From the NCBI RefSeq assembly GCF_900114915.1, contig NZ_FOUS01000001.1:620001-684000 (forward strand): a stretch of 64,000 nt of DNA. The letters are read 5' to 3'. The translations under genes and the position numbers were made by a program. This DNA is from Bradyrhizobium sp. Rc3b (GTDB taxonomy: Bacteria; Pseudomonadota; Alphaproteobacteria; Rhizobiales; Xanthobacteraceae). Below, piece by piece: positions 17,620-26,436 of the stretch. Within the stretch, counting starts at the first letter, position 1, and each line of letters opens with the position of its first letter. A model generated the notes under the pieces. It searched no databases, was not told where the DNA came from, and worked only from the letters and a program-made list of their open reading frames with translations.

Positions 17620-17743
17620 CGCCAAAAATTGGGACAGCACTACGTTCAGTAGTTTTCCGGAATCGCCCAAGCCCGTTGCCGGTTCTAACGTTACGCTTGC
17701 CGGGGCTGGAATTTCTCATCCCGAACAAGAATTGTAACCGGCG

Positions 17744-17772
17744 AGGGGCCGCTGCGAAGCGGCCCCTTTCGA
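17744..17772 (+). terminator. GC-rich hairpin, probable terminator of the lhr2-pdeM unit
   Basis: Perfect 10-bp stem AGGGGCCGCT/AGCGGCCCCT with a GCGA tetraloop, followed by TTTCGATT. The U-run is weak. It lies in a 300-base gap (17620-17920) with no open frame I would call, which might also hold a small RNA ending at this hairpin. Confidence 0.65.
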
Positions 17773-17920
17773 TTCTGGCAGCCCGTAGCCGGCTTCGGGG
17801 CTGTCTCCCGCTCCGCCATAGAACGAATTAAGAACACTTTAGCAAGTCTTTGATATATCATTGTGATTCGGCGCGTCGCCGACACAATATCTAGCGTCTG
17901 TCAGACTTTGCGAGGACTAC

Positions 17921-18352
17921 ATGTCCACCATCGCCTTCGATCAATTTGCCCTCACCCGGATCGCCGATTTCGCGCGCTCGCTGTCGCGCCTGCATCAGGC
18001 GGCACGACGCCAGAGGGTCGACGACGACCAGTTCGACCGCGAGTTCAACGCGGTGTGCCAGTCGATCTGGGGCTACACCATCGACGACGTCAGCGACGAT
18101 CTGTTCTCGGCCGAGGATCATCTGTTTCTGGACACGCTGGATGAAGCGCAGGCGCGCATCTTCGCGGCCGAGCAGGGCTACGACCTCGTCGGCGATCAGG
18201 GCATGCTGACGGATTGGTGGGGCTTCTGCTGGATGATCCTGGCCGAGAAGCGCGGCCTCTTGACGCCGGAAAACCGCGCCGCCGCGCGCGCGGCGATCGA
18301 GGAGAAATATCTGGCGGCGCCGAACGTGATCGGGGTGATCATCGGACGATAG
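17921..18352 (+). CDS. Conserved hypothetical protein (143 aa)
   Basis: I do not recognise a family. The protein is cytosolic, acidic and mostly helical, with no signal or membrane segment. It starts 'MSTIAFDQFALTRIADFARS', has an Arg-rich helix 'HQAARRQRVDDDQFDREFNA', and a central 'WGYTIDDVSDDLFSAEDHLF'. ATG 17921 is preceded by GCGAGGA. It sits between a terminator-like hairpin and a large palindromic repeat, so it is monocistronic, and the AT-rich stretch at 17830-17900 probably carries its promoter. Confidence 0.75.
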   Translation: MSTIAFDQFALTRIADFARSLSRLHQAARRQRVDDDQFDREFNAVCQSIWGYTIDDVSDDLFSAEDHLFLDTLDEAQARIFAAEQGYDLVGDQGMLTDWWGFCWMILAEKRGLLTPENRAAARAAIEEKYLAAPNVIGVIIGR

Positions 18353-18355
18353 TCT

Positions 18356-18508
18356 CGTGCCCCGGACGCAGCGCAGCGCTCTCCCGGCGATGCGAAGCAT
18401 CGTCCGGTTCAGCGGTGCGCTGCAGAGCCGGGCCCATGCTCGCGGCATTCTGGGTCCCGGCTCTGCGCAGCAACGTCATTGAGCGTTGCAGCGCGTCCGG
18501 GACACGAA
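18356..18508. repeat. Large palindromic repeat (CGTGCCCCGGACGCAGCGC family)
   Basis: The outer arms TGCCCCGGACGCAGCGC and GCAGCGCGTCCGGGACACGA pair across about 120 bases; inner arms around CAGAGCCGGGCCCA and TGGGTCCCGGCTCTG pair as well. Located between convergent genes, it could also stop transcription from both sides. Confidence 0.8.
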
Positions 18509-18515
18509 AGCGACT

Positions 18516-19331
18516 TTAATCCAGCCCCGCCCGCTTCGCCGGCTTCTGCGCCGCCGTCTTCGGCACCGTCACATCGGGCAGTGTCTCCCGCACGATCTCC
18601 GCAGTCGGCGCATCTGCCGACACCGTCTCTGCCCGCACCGGGGCCACCTTCATCTCGCCGAGGCGGGCGCGGACTTGCGCGGTGAGGCCGGGATAGGAGG
18701 CGACCGGGGTGAAGTCCGCAGCCTGGTCGTTGCCGACGCGGATGCCGGTATAGGCGACGAGGCCGTCGGTGGTGGCGATCACGTCGCCGGCCTTCAGGGA
18801 GGAGTCCAGCGCGAGATCGACCGGGGCAAGGCCGACCGGCTCGCGGCCGTTGCAGGTGCAGTCGGCGCGCAGCGCCTTGCGATAGGCGAACGCGTTCTCG
18901 CTGTCGGCGTAGCGCTCGCCGGTTTGCGAGGCGGCACCGTCGATCGAGGAGCCGAAATAGACCTTGGTCGCGCTGGCAGGACAGAACGCCTGACACATCT
19001 GGGCCGGCGAGGCGAGGCCGCGCATCAGCGGAAAATATTTGCCGTCGCAGCTGCGTACGCAGAAGGCCGGACCGGAGCCGCCGGCCGCCGCCGCGCGGGT
19101 CGGCGGCACATATTGCGGAGTTGCGGCATTCTGTTGCCCGGTGAAGGGATCGGCGTAGGGGCTCGCCTGCTGCGGCACCTCGCGCTGCGGCCGCTGCTGC
19201 TGCATGCCGCCGAAGAAGAAATCGAACAGGCCCTCGGCCGAAACCGGGGCCGGAGCCGCAAGTGCTCCAAGGGTGGCGGCCACAAGCATCGCGCGACGCC
19301 GCCGGCGCGCATGGGACAGGACTGTACGCAA
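18516..19331 (-). CDS. DUF2865 domain-containing exported protein
   Basis: A 271-aa secreted or periplasmic protein of the DUF2865 family, found mainly in Rhizobiales. The N-terminus is basic (HARRRRRAMLVAATLGAL) and a signal cleavage near 'APVSA-EG' is likely. A Gln/Pro-rich stretch follows, then the cysteine-rich domain 'FCVRSCDGKYFPL', 'MCQAFCPASATKVYFG' and 'DCTCNG', whose cysteines may form disulfides. The start is TTG 19331 with GGTGGAG upstream; ATG 19289 is the alternative. Function unknown. Confidence 0.85.
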   Translation of the reverse strand: MRTVLSHARRRRRAMLVAATLGALAAPAPVSAEGLFDFFFGGMQQQRPQREVPQQASPYADPFTGQQNAATPQYVPPTRAAAAGGSGPAFCVRSCDGKYFPLMRGLASPAQMCQAFCPASATKVYFGSSIDGAASQTGERYADSENAFAYRKALRADCTCNGREPVGLAPVDLALDSSLKAGDVIATTDGLVAYTGIRVGNDQAADFTPVASYPGLTAQVRARLGEMKVAPVRAETVSADAPTAEIVRETLPDVTVPKTAAQKPAKRAGLD

Positions 19332-19539
19332 ACGCTTACTCCACCCGACGCTTCCGAACCGGCTGGGACCTCAAGGGGTCTCAGCACATGATTCACCATA
19401 AGGCGCGATGGTAAATGAGCAGTTGAGCGGAGGCGGTTTCAAGACGAGGCGGTGGCCTCTTTAGGGCCGGGCGCAGCTTTGGACGGATGGTTGCTTCCGG
19501 GGCACACTGAGGCATGACGGCAAGGGATGTTTCGCCGCG

Positions 19540-20103
19540 TCAGGCCTTCAAGAATTCCGAGGCCTTGTACAGCGAGCGGAACGGCAGGCCGGCCGCACCG
19601 AACGTGTCGGTGGCGCCTTCCTCGCGGTCGACCATGGTCAGCACCAGCACCACCTCGGCGCCGGTCTCGCGCACCGATTCCACCGCCTTCATCGCCGAGC
19701 CGCCTGTCGTGGTGACGTCCTCGACGATCACGACACGTTTGCCGGCGAGCGTCTCGCCCTTGGGCAGGCCCTCGATCGCGAGTTTCGCGCCATGCTCCTT
19801 CGGCTTCTTGCGCACGAAGAACGCCGCGATCGGATGGCCCTTGATCCAGGAGATCTGCGCCAGCGCGCCGGCGAGCGGCACCGCGCCCATCTCGAGGCCA
19901 CCGATGAAATCGAGATTGTCGTCCTTCAGTGCCTCATAGGTCAGCTCGGCGAGCAAGGTCGCCCCCTCGGGGTCGAGCATGGTCGGCTTGAGGTTGAAGT
20001 AGAAATCGCTCTTGCGGCCCGACGCGAGCGTCACCTCGCCGCGACCGAATGAGCGCCGGCGGATGATTTCGAACAGGCGGGCGCGGGAGGCTGATTTCGA
20101 CAC
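19540..20103 (-). CDS. pyrE: Orotate phosphoribosyltransferase
   Basis: Joins orotate to PRPP to give OMP, the fifth step of UMP synthesis. The 187-aa protein carries the PRPP-binding signature '[18 protein letters not shown]' and the flexible-loop region 'VRKKPKEHG'. The start is GTG 20103. It is divergent from the GST gene. The rest of the pathway, apart from pyrD at the start of the window, is not here. Confidence 0.97.
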   Translation of the reverse strand: MSKSASRARLFEIIRRRSFGRGEVTLASGRKSDFYFNLKPTMLDPEGATLLAELTYEALKDDNLDFIGGLEMGAVPLAGALAQISWIKGHPIAAFFVRKKPKEHGAKLAIEGLPKGETLAGKRVVIVEDVTTTGGSAMKAVESVRETGAEVVLVLTMVDREEGATDTFGAAGLPFRSLYKASEFLKA

Positions 20104-20274
20104 GGCGGTCCCTCGGGAGCGTTTTTGGAGGAGGCGGAATTTATCCGCGACGGCCGCGACATTCCAGAGGGGGCGTCCCTAGTCAACAGGGATCGGCCAT
20201 CCCGGACCGCCGGTTGTGGGGGCGCGACCTTCTGGAGTAGGTGGAATGCCAATCTGTTGGGGAAGGACATGGGA

Positions 20275-20901
20275 ATGACCATTGAGCTGCACACCTGGAA
20301 CACGCCGAACGGCCGCAAGATCTCAGTCGCGCTGGAGGAGATGGGGCTGCCCTACAAGGTGATCCCGGTGAACATCACCAAGGGCGAGCAGATGGCACCG
20401 GGGTTCCTCAAGCTCTCCCCGAACAACAAGATCCCGGCGATCGTCGATCCTGAAGGCCCGGACGGCAAGCCCGTCAGCATCTTCGAATCAGGCGCGATCC
20501 TGCTCTATCTCGGTGAAAAGACCGGCAAATTCCTGCCGAAATCGCTGGGCGCCCGCATCCCGGTCTATGAATGGCTGATGTGGCAGATGGGCGGCTTCGG
20601 CCCGATGCCGGGCCAGGTGCACCATTTCATCGCACTCGAGAACGAGCAGGACCGTGCCTACGGCCTGAAGCGCTACATGGCGGAGACGCGCCGGCTCTAC
20701 GGCGTGCTCGACCGCCAGCTGGACGGCCGCGACTTCGTCGCCGGCGAGCTCTCGATTGCCGATTTTGCCATCCTGGGCTGGACCTGGCGCCACCCTCGCC
20801 ACAAGGTTGAGCTGACCGACTTCCCCAACGTCAAGCGCTGGTACGAGACCCTGATGGCCCGCCCGGCGGTGAAGCGGGGCATGGACGCGAAGCTGGATTG
20901 A
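20275..20901 (+). CDS. Glutathione S-transferase family protein (YfcG/Ure2p-like)
   Basis: A 208-aa cytosolic GST. The N-terminal thioredoxin-like domain has 'IELHTWNTPNGRKISVALEE' and the cis-proline 'NNKIPAIVDPEG', followed by 'SIFESGAILLYLGEKTG', the glutathione-binding loop; the C-terminal helical domain is complete. The TPNGRK arrangement is typical of the Nu/YfcG group with disulfide reductase activity, an inference for this protein. ATG 20275 has GGAAGG at good spacing; ATG 20269 is two codons earlier. Confidence 0.93.
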   Translation: MTIELHTWNTPNGRKISVALEEMGLPYKVIPVNITKGEQMAPGFLKLSPNNKIPAIVDPEGPDGKPVSIFESGAILLYLGEKTGKFLPKSLGARIPVYEWLMWQMGGFGPMPGQVHHFIALENEQDRAYGLKRYMAETRRLYGVLDRQLDGRDFVAGELSIADFAILGWTWRHPRHKVELTDFPNVKRWYETLMARPAVKRGMDAKLD

Positions 20902-20910
20902 TCTTCGCTT

Positions 20911-21069
20911 CCCCTCCCCTGGAGGGGGAGGGTCGATCGCGCGCAGCGCGAGCGGGGTGGGGTGGTCTCTCCGCTCGGGCACCGTTGGATGGGAAGAGAC
21001 CGTCACCCCACCCCGTCTCACGTTTCGCTCCGCTCCACGTGAGCCGACCCTCCCCCTCCAGGGGAGGGT
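20911..21069. repeat. Long palindromic repeat (CCCCTCCCCTGGAGGGGGAGGG), copy 2
   Basis: End hairpins CCCTCCCCTGGAGGGGGAGGG and CCCTCCCCCTCCAGGGGAGGG flank a core with GGGGTGGGGTG and CACCCCACCCC arms, so the whole 160-base unit folds back. It separates convergent GST and LysE genes. Nearly the same element recurs at 55989. Confidence 0.88.
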
Positions 21070-21081
21070 GAAGAAAGAACA

Positions 21082-21717
21082 TCACACTTTCTTCGCTTCG
21101 ACCGCCATCCGCACCGCGAGGCCGGCCAGCACCGTGCCCATCAGCCAGCGCTGCACCAGCATCCAGCTTGGCCGGTTCGCCAGGAATAGCGCGATCGATC
21201 CCGCCGCGAGCGCGATCATCGCGTTGACGCTGACGCTGATCGCAATCTGGATTGCGCCGAGCACGACCGACTGCGTCAGCACGCTGCCGGCGGTGGGATC
21301 GATGAACTGCGGCAGCAGCGCGAGATACAGCATCGCGATCTTCGGGTTGAGCAGGTTGGTGACAAAACCCATCGCGAACAACTTGCGCGGGCTGTCGACC
21401 GCGAGCTGCTTCACCTGGAATGGCGAACGTCCGCCCGGCTTCACCGCCTGCCAGGCAAGCCAGAACAGATAGCCCGCGCCGGCAAAGCGCAGCGCGTCAT
21501 AGGCGAAGGGAATGGCGAGCAGCAGCGCCGTGATGCCGAACGCCGCGCACAGCATGTAGAACACGAAGCCGAGCGCGACGCCGCCGAGCGAGACGATGCC
21601 CGCCGCCGGCCCCTGCGTGATCGAGCGCGAGATCAGGTAGATCATGTTCGGCCCCGGCGTGAGCACGAGGCCAAGGCAGACGAGGGCGAAGCCGAGCAGG
21701 GCAGAGGTGTGGGGCAT
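21082..21717 (-). CDS. LysE/RhtB family amino-acid exporter
   Basis: A 211-aa inner-membrane exporter with about six hydrophobic helices. The family signature near the N-terminus is 'LTPGPNMIYLISRSITQG', followed by 'GIVSLGGVALGFVFYML'. LysE/RhtB proteins export basic or neutral amino acids such as homoserine; the substrate here cannot be read from sequence. Start ATG 21717. Single gene. Confidence 0.92.
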   Translation of the reverse strand: MPHTSALLGFALVCLGLVLTPGPNMIYLISRSITQGPAAGIVSLGGVALGFVFYMLCAAFGITALLLAIPFAYDALRFAGAGYLFWLAWQAVKPGGRSPFQVKQLAVDSPRKLFAMGFVTNLLNPKIAMLYLALLPQFIDPTAGSVLTQSVVLGAIQIAISVSVNAMIALAAGSIALFLANRPSWMLVQRWLMGTVLAGLAVRMAVEAKKV

Positions 21718-21898
21718 GGGTGAACCGGTGCGGGAGATGCGACGGTTCTAATATGCGAGGCGAGGTGGGGCCATCGCGCAATTGCTCGGAGGACAATTCA
21801 GGTTCTCGCATGTCACTCCAACGTCGTCCCCGCGAACGCGGGGACGACACCGACTGTGTGGCGTCAGCGAGCGCAAGCGGGGAGAAGTAAAAGAAGAA

Positions 21899-24800
21899 CT
21901 AATGCGCCTCGTCCCAATTATTCGCGGCGCGCGCATCGACATGCAGCGGCACCGACAGCAGCACCGCCGGGAACGGCGCGTCCTGCATCACGTGCTGCAC
22001 GACCGGCAGCGTCGCCTCGACCTCGGCGTCGGGGACCTCGAAGATCAATTCGTCATGCACCTGCAGCAGCATTTGCGCCGACAGCTTCTTCTCGGCGAGG
22101 GCATCCTCCACCCGCGTCATGGCGCGGCGGATGATGTCGGCCGCGGTGCCCTGCAGCCGCGCGTTGATCGCGGCGCGCTCGTTGAAGGCGCGCACCGAGG
22201 CGGTTGAGGCCTTGATGTCGGGATAGTGGCATTTGCGGCCGAACAGCGTGGTGACGTAGCCATTCTGCCGGCAGAAATCGCGCGTCTCGTCCATATAGGC
22301 GCGGATGCCGGGGAAGCGCTCGAAATATTTCTTGATGTAGGCCGAGGCCTCCTCGCGGGCGATGCCGAGCTGGTTGGCGAGGCCAAAGGCCGAGATGCCG
22401 TAGATGATACCGAAATTGATCGCCTTGGCGCGGCGGCGGATCTCGCTCGGCATGCCCTTGATCGGCGCGCCGAACATTTCCGACGCCGTCATGGCGTGAA
22501 TGTCGAGACCGTCGCGGAACGCCTGCTTCAGCACGGGAATGTCAGCGATCTCCGCCAGCAGCCGCAGCTCGATCTGCGAATAATCGGCGGACACCAGCTT
22601 GTGTCCCGGTGTCGCAATGAAGGCGCGGCGGATTTTTCTGCCATCCTCGGTGCGCACCGGAATGTTCTGCAAATTCGGCTCGTTCGACGACAACCGGCCC
22701 GTCGTCGTCGCAGCCAGCGCGTAAGTCGTGTGCACGCGATGGGTCTGCGGATTGACGTAGGTCGGCAGCGCGTCGGTGTAGGTCGATTTCAGCTTCGAGA
22801 CCTGGCGCCACTCCAGGATCTTCTTCGGGAAGTCGTGGCCCTGCTCGGCGAGCTCGTCGAGCACCTGCGCGGTGGTCGACCAGGCCCCGGTCTTGGTCTT
22901 GGTGCCGCCTGACAGTCCCATCTTGCCGAACAGGATGTCGCCGATCTGCTTCGGGCTGCCGACATTGACCGGCTCGCCCGCGATCTCCTGGATCTCGGCC
23001 TCGACGCGCGCTGCGGTCTGGGCAAAGTCGCCGGACAGGCGCGACAGCACCTGGCGGTCGATCGAGATGCCGCGCCGCTCCATGCGCGCAAGCACCGCGA
23101 CCAGCGGCCGCTCCAGCGTCTCGTAGACCGCGGTCATGTGCTCGGCGACGAGGCGCGGCTTCAGCACGCGCCAGACGCGCAAGGCGACGTCGGCGCTTTC
23201 GGCCGACAGCGCCGCGGCCTTGTCGATCGGCACCTGGTCGAAGGTGATCTTGCCCTTGCCGCTGCCGAGCAGCTCGCTCTCCTTCAGCATGGCGTGTCCG
23301 AACCAGCGCTCGGACAGCGATTCGATCGCATGCGAGCCGCGGCCGGCATCGAGCACGTAGGAGATCAGCTGCGCATCGTCGGTGTTGCGCAAGGTGATGC
23401 CGTGCTGCGCCAGCATGACGGCGGTGAATTTGAGGTCGAAGCCGATCTTGATAATGCCCGCCGATTCCAGCACCGGCCGCAGCGCTTCGATCGCATCCGT
23501 GTGCTTGATCTGATCCGGCGCAAGGCCGGCGTCGAACAGGCCGGCGCCGCCGCCGGACTGCTTGTGCGCCAGCGGCAGATAGCAGGCCTCGTTCGGCGCC
23601 AGCGCCAGCGCGATGCCGCAGAAATCGGCCTGCATCGGATCGATCGAGTTTCCGCGGATTTCGACCGCGACATGACCGGTATCGTGGATGCGCGCGATGA
23701 AGGCGTTGAGCTCCTTGAGCGACTTGATCGTTTGATATTTGGCGCGATCGACCGGAAGCTTGCGCAGCGCCTCTTCGCGCGCGGCGGCCAGCGAGATCGG
23801 GGCGCCCTTCGCGCTCGCAGCCTTGTCCTCCTTGCCCGCTGACTTGTTGGGCTCTTTCGCCCGGGCTTGCGCCGACGTATCGCCGCCCGGCGCAGGCACG
23901 ACATCCGAGGGCGGCAGCGTCGTGAACACGCTGGCGCCGCTGGCATAGCCAGGGTCGGCATCGACATTGGCGGGATCGATTTGCGAATATTCGGCGACGC
24001 GCCGCGTCAGCGTCGTGAATTCCATGGCTTTCAGGAAGGCGACCAGCTTGCGTGCGTCGGGCTCGTGGACCACGAGGTCGTCCAGCGGCACCTCGAGGTC
24101 GACCTTGTCGTCGAGTAGCACGAGCTGCCGCGAGATCCGCGCTTTCTCGGCATTCTCGAGCAGCGCCTCGCGCCGCTTGGGCTGCTTGATCTCGCCGGCG
24201 CGGAACAACAGTTGATCGAGGTCGCCATATTCGGTGATCAGCTGCGCCGCCGTCTTGATGCCGATGCCGGGCACGCCGGGCACGTTGTCGGTGGAATCGC
24301 CGGCCAAAGCCTGCACCTCGACGACCTTGTTCGGCGGCACGCCGAATTTCTCGATCACCTCGGGGATGCCGATGCGGCGATCCTTCATGGTGTCGTACAT
24401 GGTGACGCAATCGGTGACGAGCTGCATCAAATCCTTGTCGGAGGACACGATGGTCGCGCTGGCGCCGCGCTCGCAGGCCTGTCGCACATAGGTTGCGATC
24501 AGGTCGTCGGCCTCGAAGCCCACTTGTTCCAGGCAGGGCAGGTCGAAGGCGCGGACCGCCTCGCGGATCAGCGCAAATTGCGGGATGAGATCGTCAGGCG
24601 CCGGCGCCCGGTGGGCCTTGTACTCGGGGTAGATCTTGTTGCGGAACGTGACCTCCGACTTGTCGAAGATGATCGCGAGGTGCGTCGGCCGGTTGTCTTC
24701 CGGCATGTCGCGCAGCAGCTTCCACAGCATGTTGCAGAAACCGAGTACGGCGTTGACCTGCAGGCCGTCGGACTTGCGGTTCAGCGGCGGCAGCGCGTGA

Positions 24801-24979
24801 TAGGCGCGGAAGATGTAGCCGGAACCGTCGACCAGGAAGACGTGGTCGCCCTTGCCGGCCGCCTTTGCTGCAACCGGTTTGGCAGCAGCTGGCGCGGCGG
24901 GCTTGGTGTCGGCGCCGGCCTTGGGCGCGGCAGCCTTGGTGTCAGCTTTGGCGGTCGTCTTCGGGGATGTTTTGGGCAT
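21899..24979 (-). CDS. polA: DNA polymerase I; proofreading site degenerate
   Basis: A 1026-aa repair and Okazaki-fragment polymerase. A Lys/Ala/Pro-rich tail (1-43) leads into an intact 5'-nuclease (VDGSGYIFRAYHALPP, FEADDLIA, SSDKDLMQ). The polymerase domain (about 640-1026) has motif A DYSQIELR, motif B RRRAKAINFGIIYG and motif C VHDE. The middle 3'-5' exonuclease-like domain keeps its fold signature but has lost all metal ligands: Glu440 and Arg442 replace the DxE pair, Thr519 the exo II Asp, and Leu591/Ser595 the exo III Tyr and Asp. Proofreading is therefore not expected. Single gene. Confidence 0.97.
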   Translation of the reverse strand: MPKTSPKTTAKADTKAAAPKAGADTKPAAPAAAKPVAAKAAGKGDHVFLVDGSGYIFRAYHALPPLNRKSDGLQVNAVLGFCNMLWKLLRDMPEDNRPTHLAIIFDKSEVTFRNKIYPEYKAHRAPAPDDLIPQFALIREAVRAFDLPCLEQVGFEADDLIATYVRQACERGASATIVSSDKDLMQLVTDCVTMYDTMKDRRIGIPEVIEKFGVPPNKVVEVQALAGDSTDNVPGVPGIGIKTAAQLITEYGDLDQLLFRAGEIKQPKRREALLENAEKARISRQLVLLDDKVDLEVPLDDLVVHEPDARKLVAFLKAMEFTTLTRRVAEYSQIDPANVDADPGYASGASVFTTLPPSDVVPAPGGDTSAQARAKEPNKSAGKEDKAASAKGAPISLAAAREEALRKLPVDRAKYQTIKSLKELNAFIARIHDTGHVAVEIRGNSIDPMQADFCGIALALAPNEACYLPLAHKQSGGGAGLFDAGLAPDQIKHTDAIEALRPVLESAGIIKIGFDLKFTAVMLAQHGITLRNTDDAQLISYVLDAGRGSHAIESLSERWFGHAMLKESELLGSGKGKITFDQVPIDKAAALSAESADVALRVWRVLKPRLVAEHMTAVYETLERPLVAVLARMERRGISIDRQVLSRLSGDFAQTAARVEAEIQEIAGEPVNVGSPKQIGDILFGKMGLSGGTKTKTGAWSTTAQVLDELAEQGHDFPKKILEWRQVSKLKSTYTDALPTYVNPQTHRVHTTYALAATTTGRLSSNEPNLQNIPVRTEDGRKIRRAFIATPGHKLVSADYSQIELRLLAEIADIPVLKQAFRDGLDIHAMTASEMFGAPIKGMPSEIRRRAKAINFGIIYGISAFGLANQLGIAREEASAYIKKYFERFPGIRAYMDETRDFCRQNGYVTTLFGRKCHYPDIKASTASVRAFNERAAINARLQGTAADIIRRAMTRVEDALAEKKLSAQMLLQVHDELIFEVPDAEVEATLPVVQHVMQDAPFPAVLLSVPLHVDARAANNWDEAH

Positions 24980-25060
24980 GGCCGCAATGTATGAATTTTT
25001 GCGGGCTTTGACAGCCTTGGGAGGGGGATTTTTGGCTTGCTGGTGCCACTATCCCCCGCT

Positions 25061-25161
25061 GTCATTCCCCGCGGAAGCGGGGAATCCAGTACGCCGCGGC
25101 CTATCGGTCGACAACGACTGCTTCTGGAATACTGGGTCGCCCGGTCAAGCCGGGCGACGAC
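25061..25161. repeat. Paired REP-like hairpins with CCAGTA foot, copy 1
   Basis: First hairpin TTCCCCGCGGAAGCGGGGAA is followed by TCCAGTA. About 40 bases later the inverted foot TACTGGG leads into a second hairpin (CGCCCGGTCAAGCCGGGCG) and GACGAC. The two-hairpin, inward-facing layout matches the ends of the GIY-YIG cassette at 45557-45955 but holds no gene. Confidence 0.85.
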
Positions 25162-25174
25162 TGCGAGAGCGTGA

Positions 25175-26242
25175 CTACTCCGCCGCCTGCAATCGCACGC
25201 CAGCCTTCTTTGGCGCGATCCAGAAGGCGTCCGGCCGTTCGAACAGGAAGCGGGCATTGAACAGCAAGGCGCCCCGCCAGATCGCGAGCGCTCCGACCAC
25301 GCCGACAATGGTGACGATTAGCGACACCGTGCCGATATCGGGAATGATGCCGGTGCGCAGCAGCAGCGTCCGCGTCGCCGCCATCGGCAGGAAGAAAGCG
25401 AGATAGATCACGATCGAATGCTCGCCGCAGAAGCGGAAAAAGTTTAGCCATTGCGCGCGCGCGAGCAGCGTGCCCATCGTGATGATGGCGCAGGCACCGG
25501 CAAAGCCGAGCACGAGCGAGACGATCTTCCATTCGCTGGCCCCCGACCCGACCAGGCCGGCATTGACCAGCACCCAGGTCGCGAGCGCTGCGAGCGCAAG
25601 GGCGGGATGTTTCCGCGCGCGATCGGACAGCGCGAACACGTAAGGTGCGAACAGATAGCCCGAATAGAAATAGACGAAGCGTGAGCAGAACTCGTCGATC
25701 GCGGTCCAGCCGGTCGAGATCCGGGCCGTCTCCAGGGCGGCGGCGACCAGCCAGATCGCGAGCGGCGGGAATTTGCGTGTCAGTTTTGTGACGATGAAGA
25801 AGACCGGCAGCAGATAAATGAACCACAGCGTGCCGAACGGCTCGATGAAGGATTCAAGATACAGGAGGCCAACGTGATGCCAGCTGGACTCCGCCGCGAA
25901 AGCCGGCGCCTTGAAGCCGAACTGGATCGTCACCCAGACGACATAGAAATAGGCGAAATGCACCACCTTGCGGTCGAGATAGGTTCGCCAGTCCCGATCG
26001 ATCACCAGCGGCAGGAACAGGCCCGAGATCAGGAAGAAATCCGGCATCCGGAACGGCTTTGCGAAGGCCACGGCGACATGCATGAAACCGGTCTCGCCGG
26101 CGGCGAGCTCGACCCCCAGCACCGAATGCATCATCACGACCATGATGATGCAAATGCCTTTAGCGTAGTCGATCCAGTCGACACGCGCGGCAGAAGGGGC
26201 TTGGCTGCCTCCGCTCCCTGCGATTGTGCCAGATGGTGCCAT
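25175..26242 (-). CDS. Acyltransferase family 3 membrane protein
   Basis: A 355-aa multi-pass membrane protein of the Acyltransferase_3 family, with about ten hydrophobic helices. The opening 'ARVDWIDYAKGICIIMVVMMH' contains the family histidine, and 'RMPDFFLISGLFLPLVID' is the second signature. Members O-acylate sugars of exopolysaccharide, lipopolysaccharide or other carbohydrates. It is divergent from ugd, a sugar-nucleotide gene, so a surface-polysaccharide role is plausible but unproven. Start ATG 26242. Confidence 0.9.
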   Translation of the reverse strand: MAPSGTIAGSGGSQAPSAARVDWIDYAKGICIIMVVMMHSVLGVELAAGETGFMHVAVAFAKPFRMPDFFLISGLFLPLVIDRDWRTYLDRKVVHFAYFYVVWVTIQFGFKAPAFAAESSWHHVGLLYLESFIEPFGTLWFIYLLPVFFIVTKLTRKFPPLAIWLVAAALETARISTGWTAIDEFCSRFVYFYSGYLFAPYVFALSDRARKHPALALAALATWVLVNAGLVGSGASEWKIVSLVLGFAGACAIITMGTLLARAQWLNFFRFCGEHSIVIYLAFFLPMAATRTLLLRTGIIPDIGTVSLIVTIVGVVGALAIWRGALLFNARFLFERPDAFWIAPKKAGVRLQAAE

Positions 26243-26436
26243 GGTGTCTCTTTTCGAGGCGCGTTCCGCCCGTCCTGTTCGGGGGCGGGGCAGTGTGGGG
26301 CCTGCACGGTTTCCGACTTCTTTACCGGTTCAATTCCCATGCCGCTTTTTTGCCTGCGGACTGTTCCCTCCCCTCGGGAAAATGCTAAACCGCCCCGTGT
26401 CGGGGTTTCGTTAACCAATCTAAAACAGGGATTTTC

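Noticed and set aside
22542..24410. A 622-aa frame overlapping polA in another reading frame
   Set aside because: Shifted frame of polA on the same strand; low-complexity Arg/Gly-rich translation and no independent start signal.
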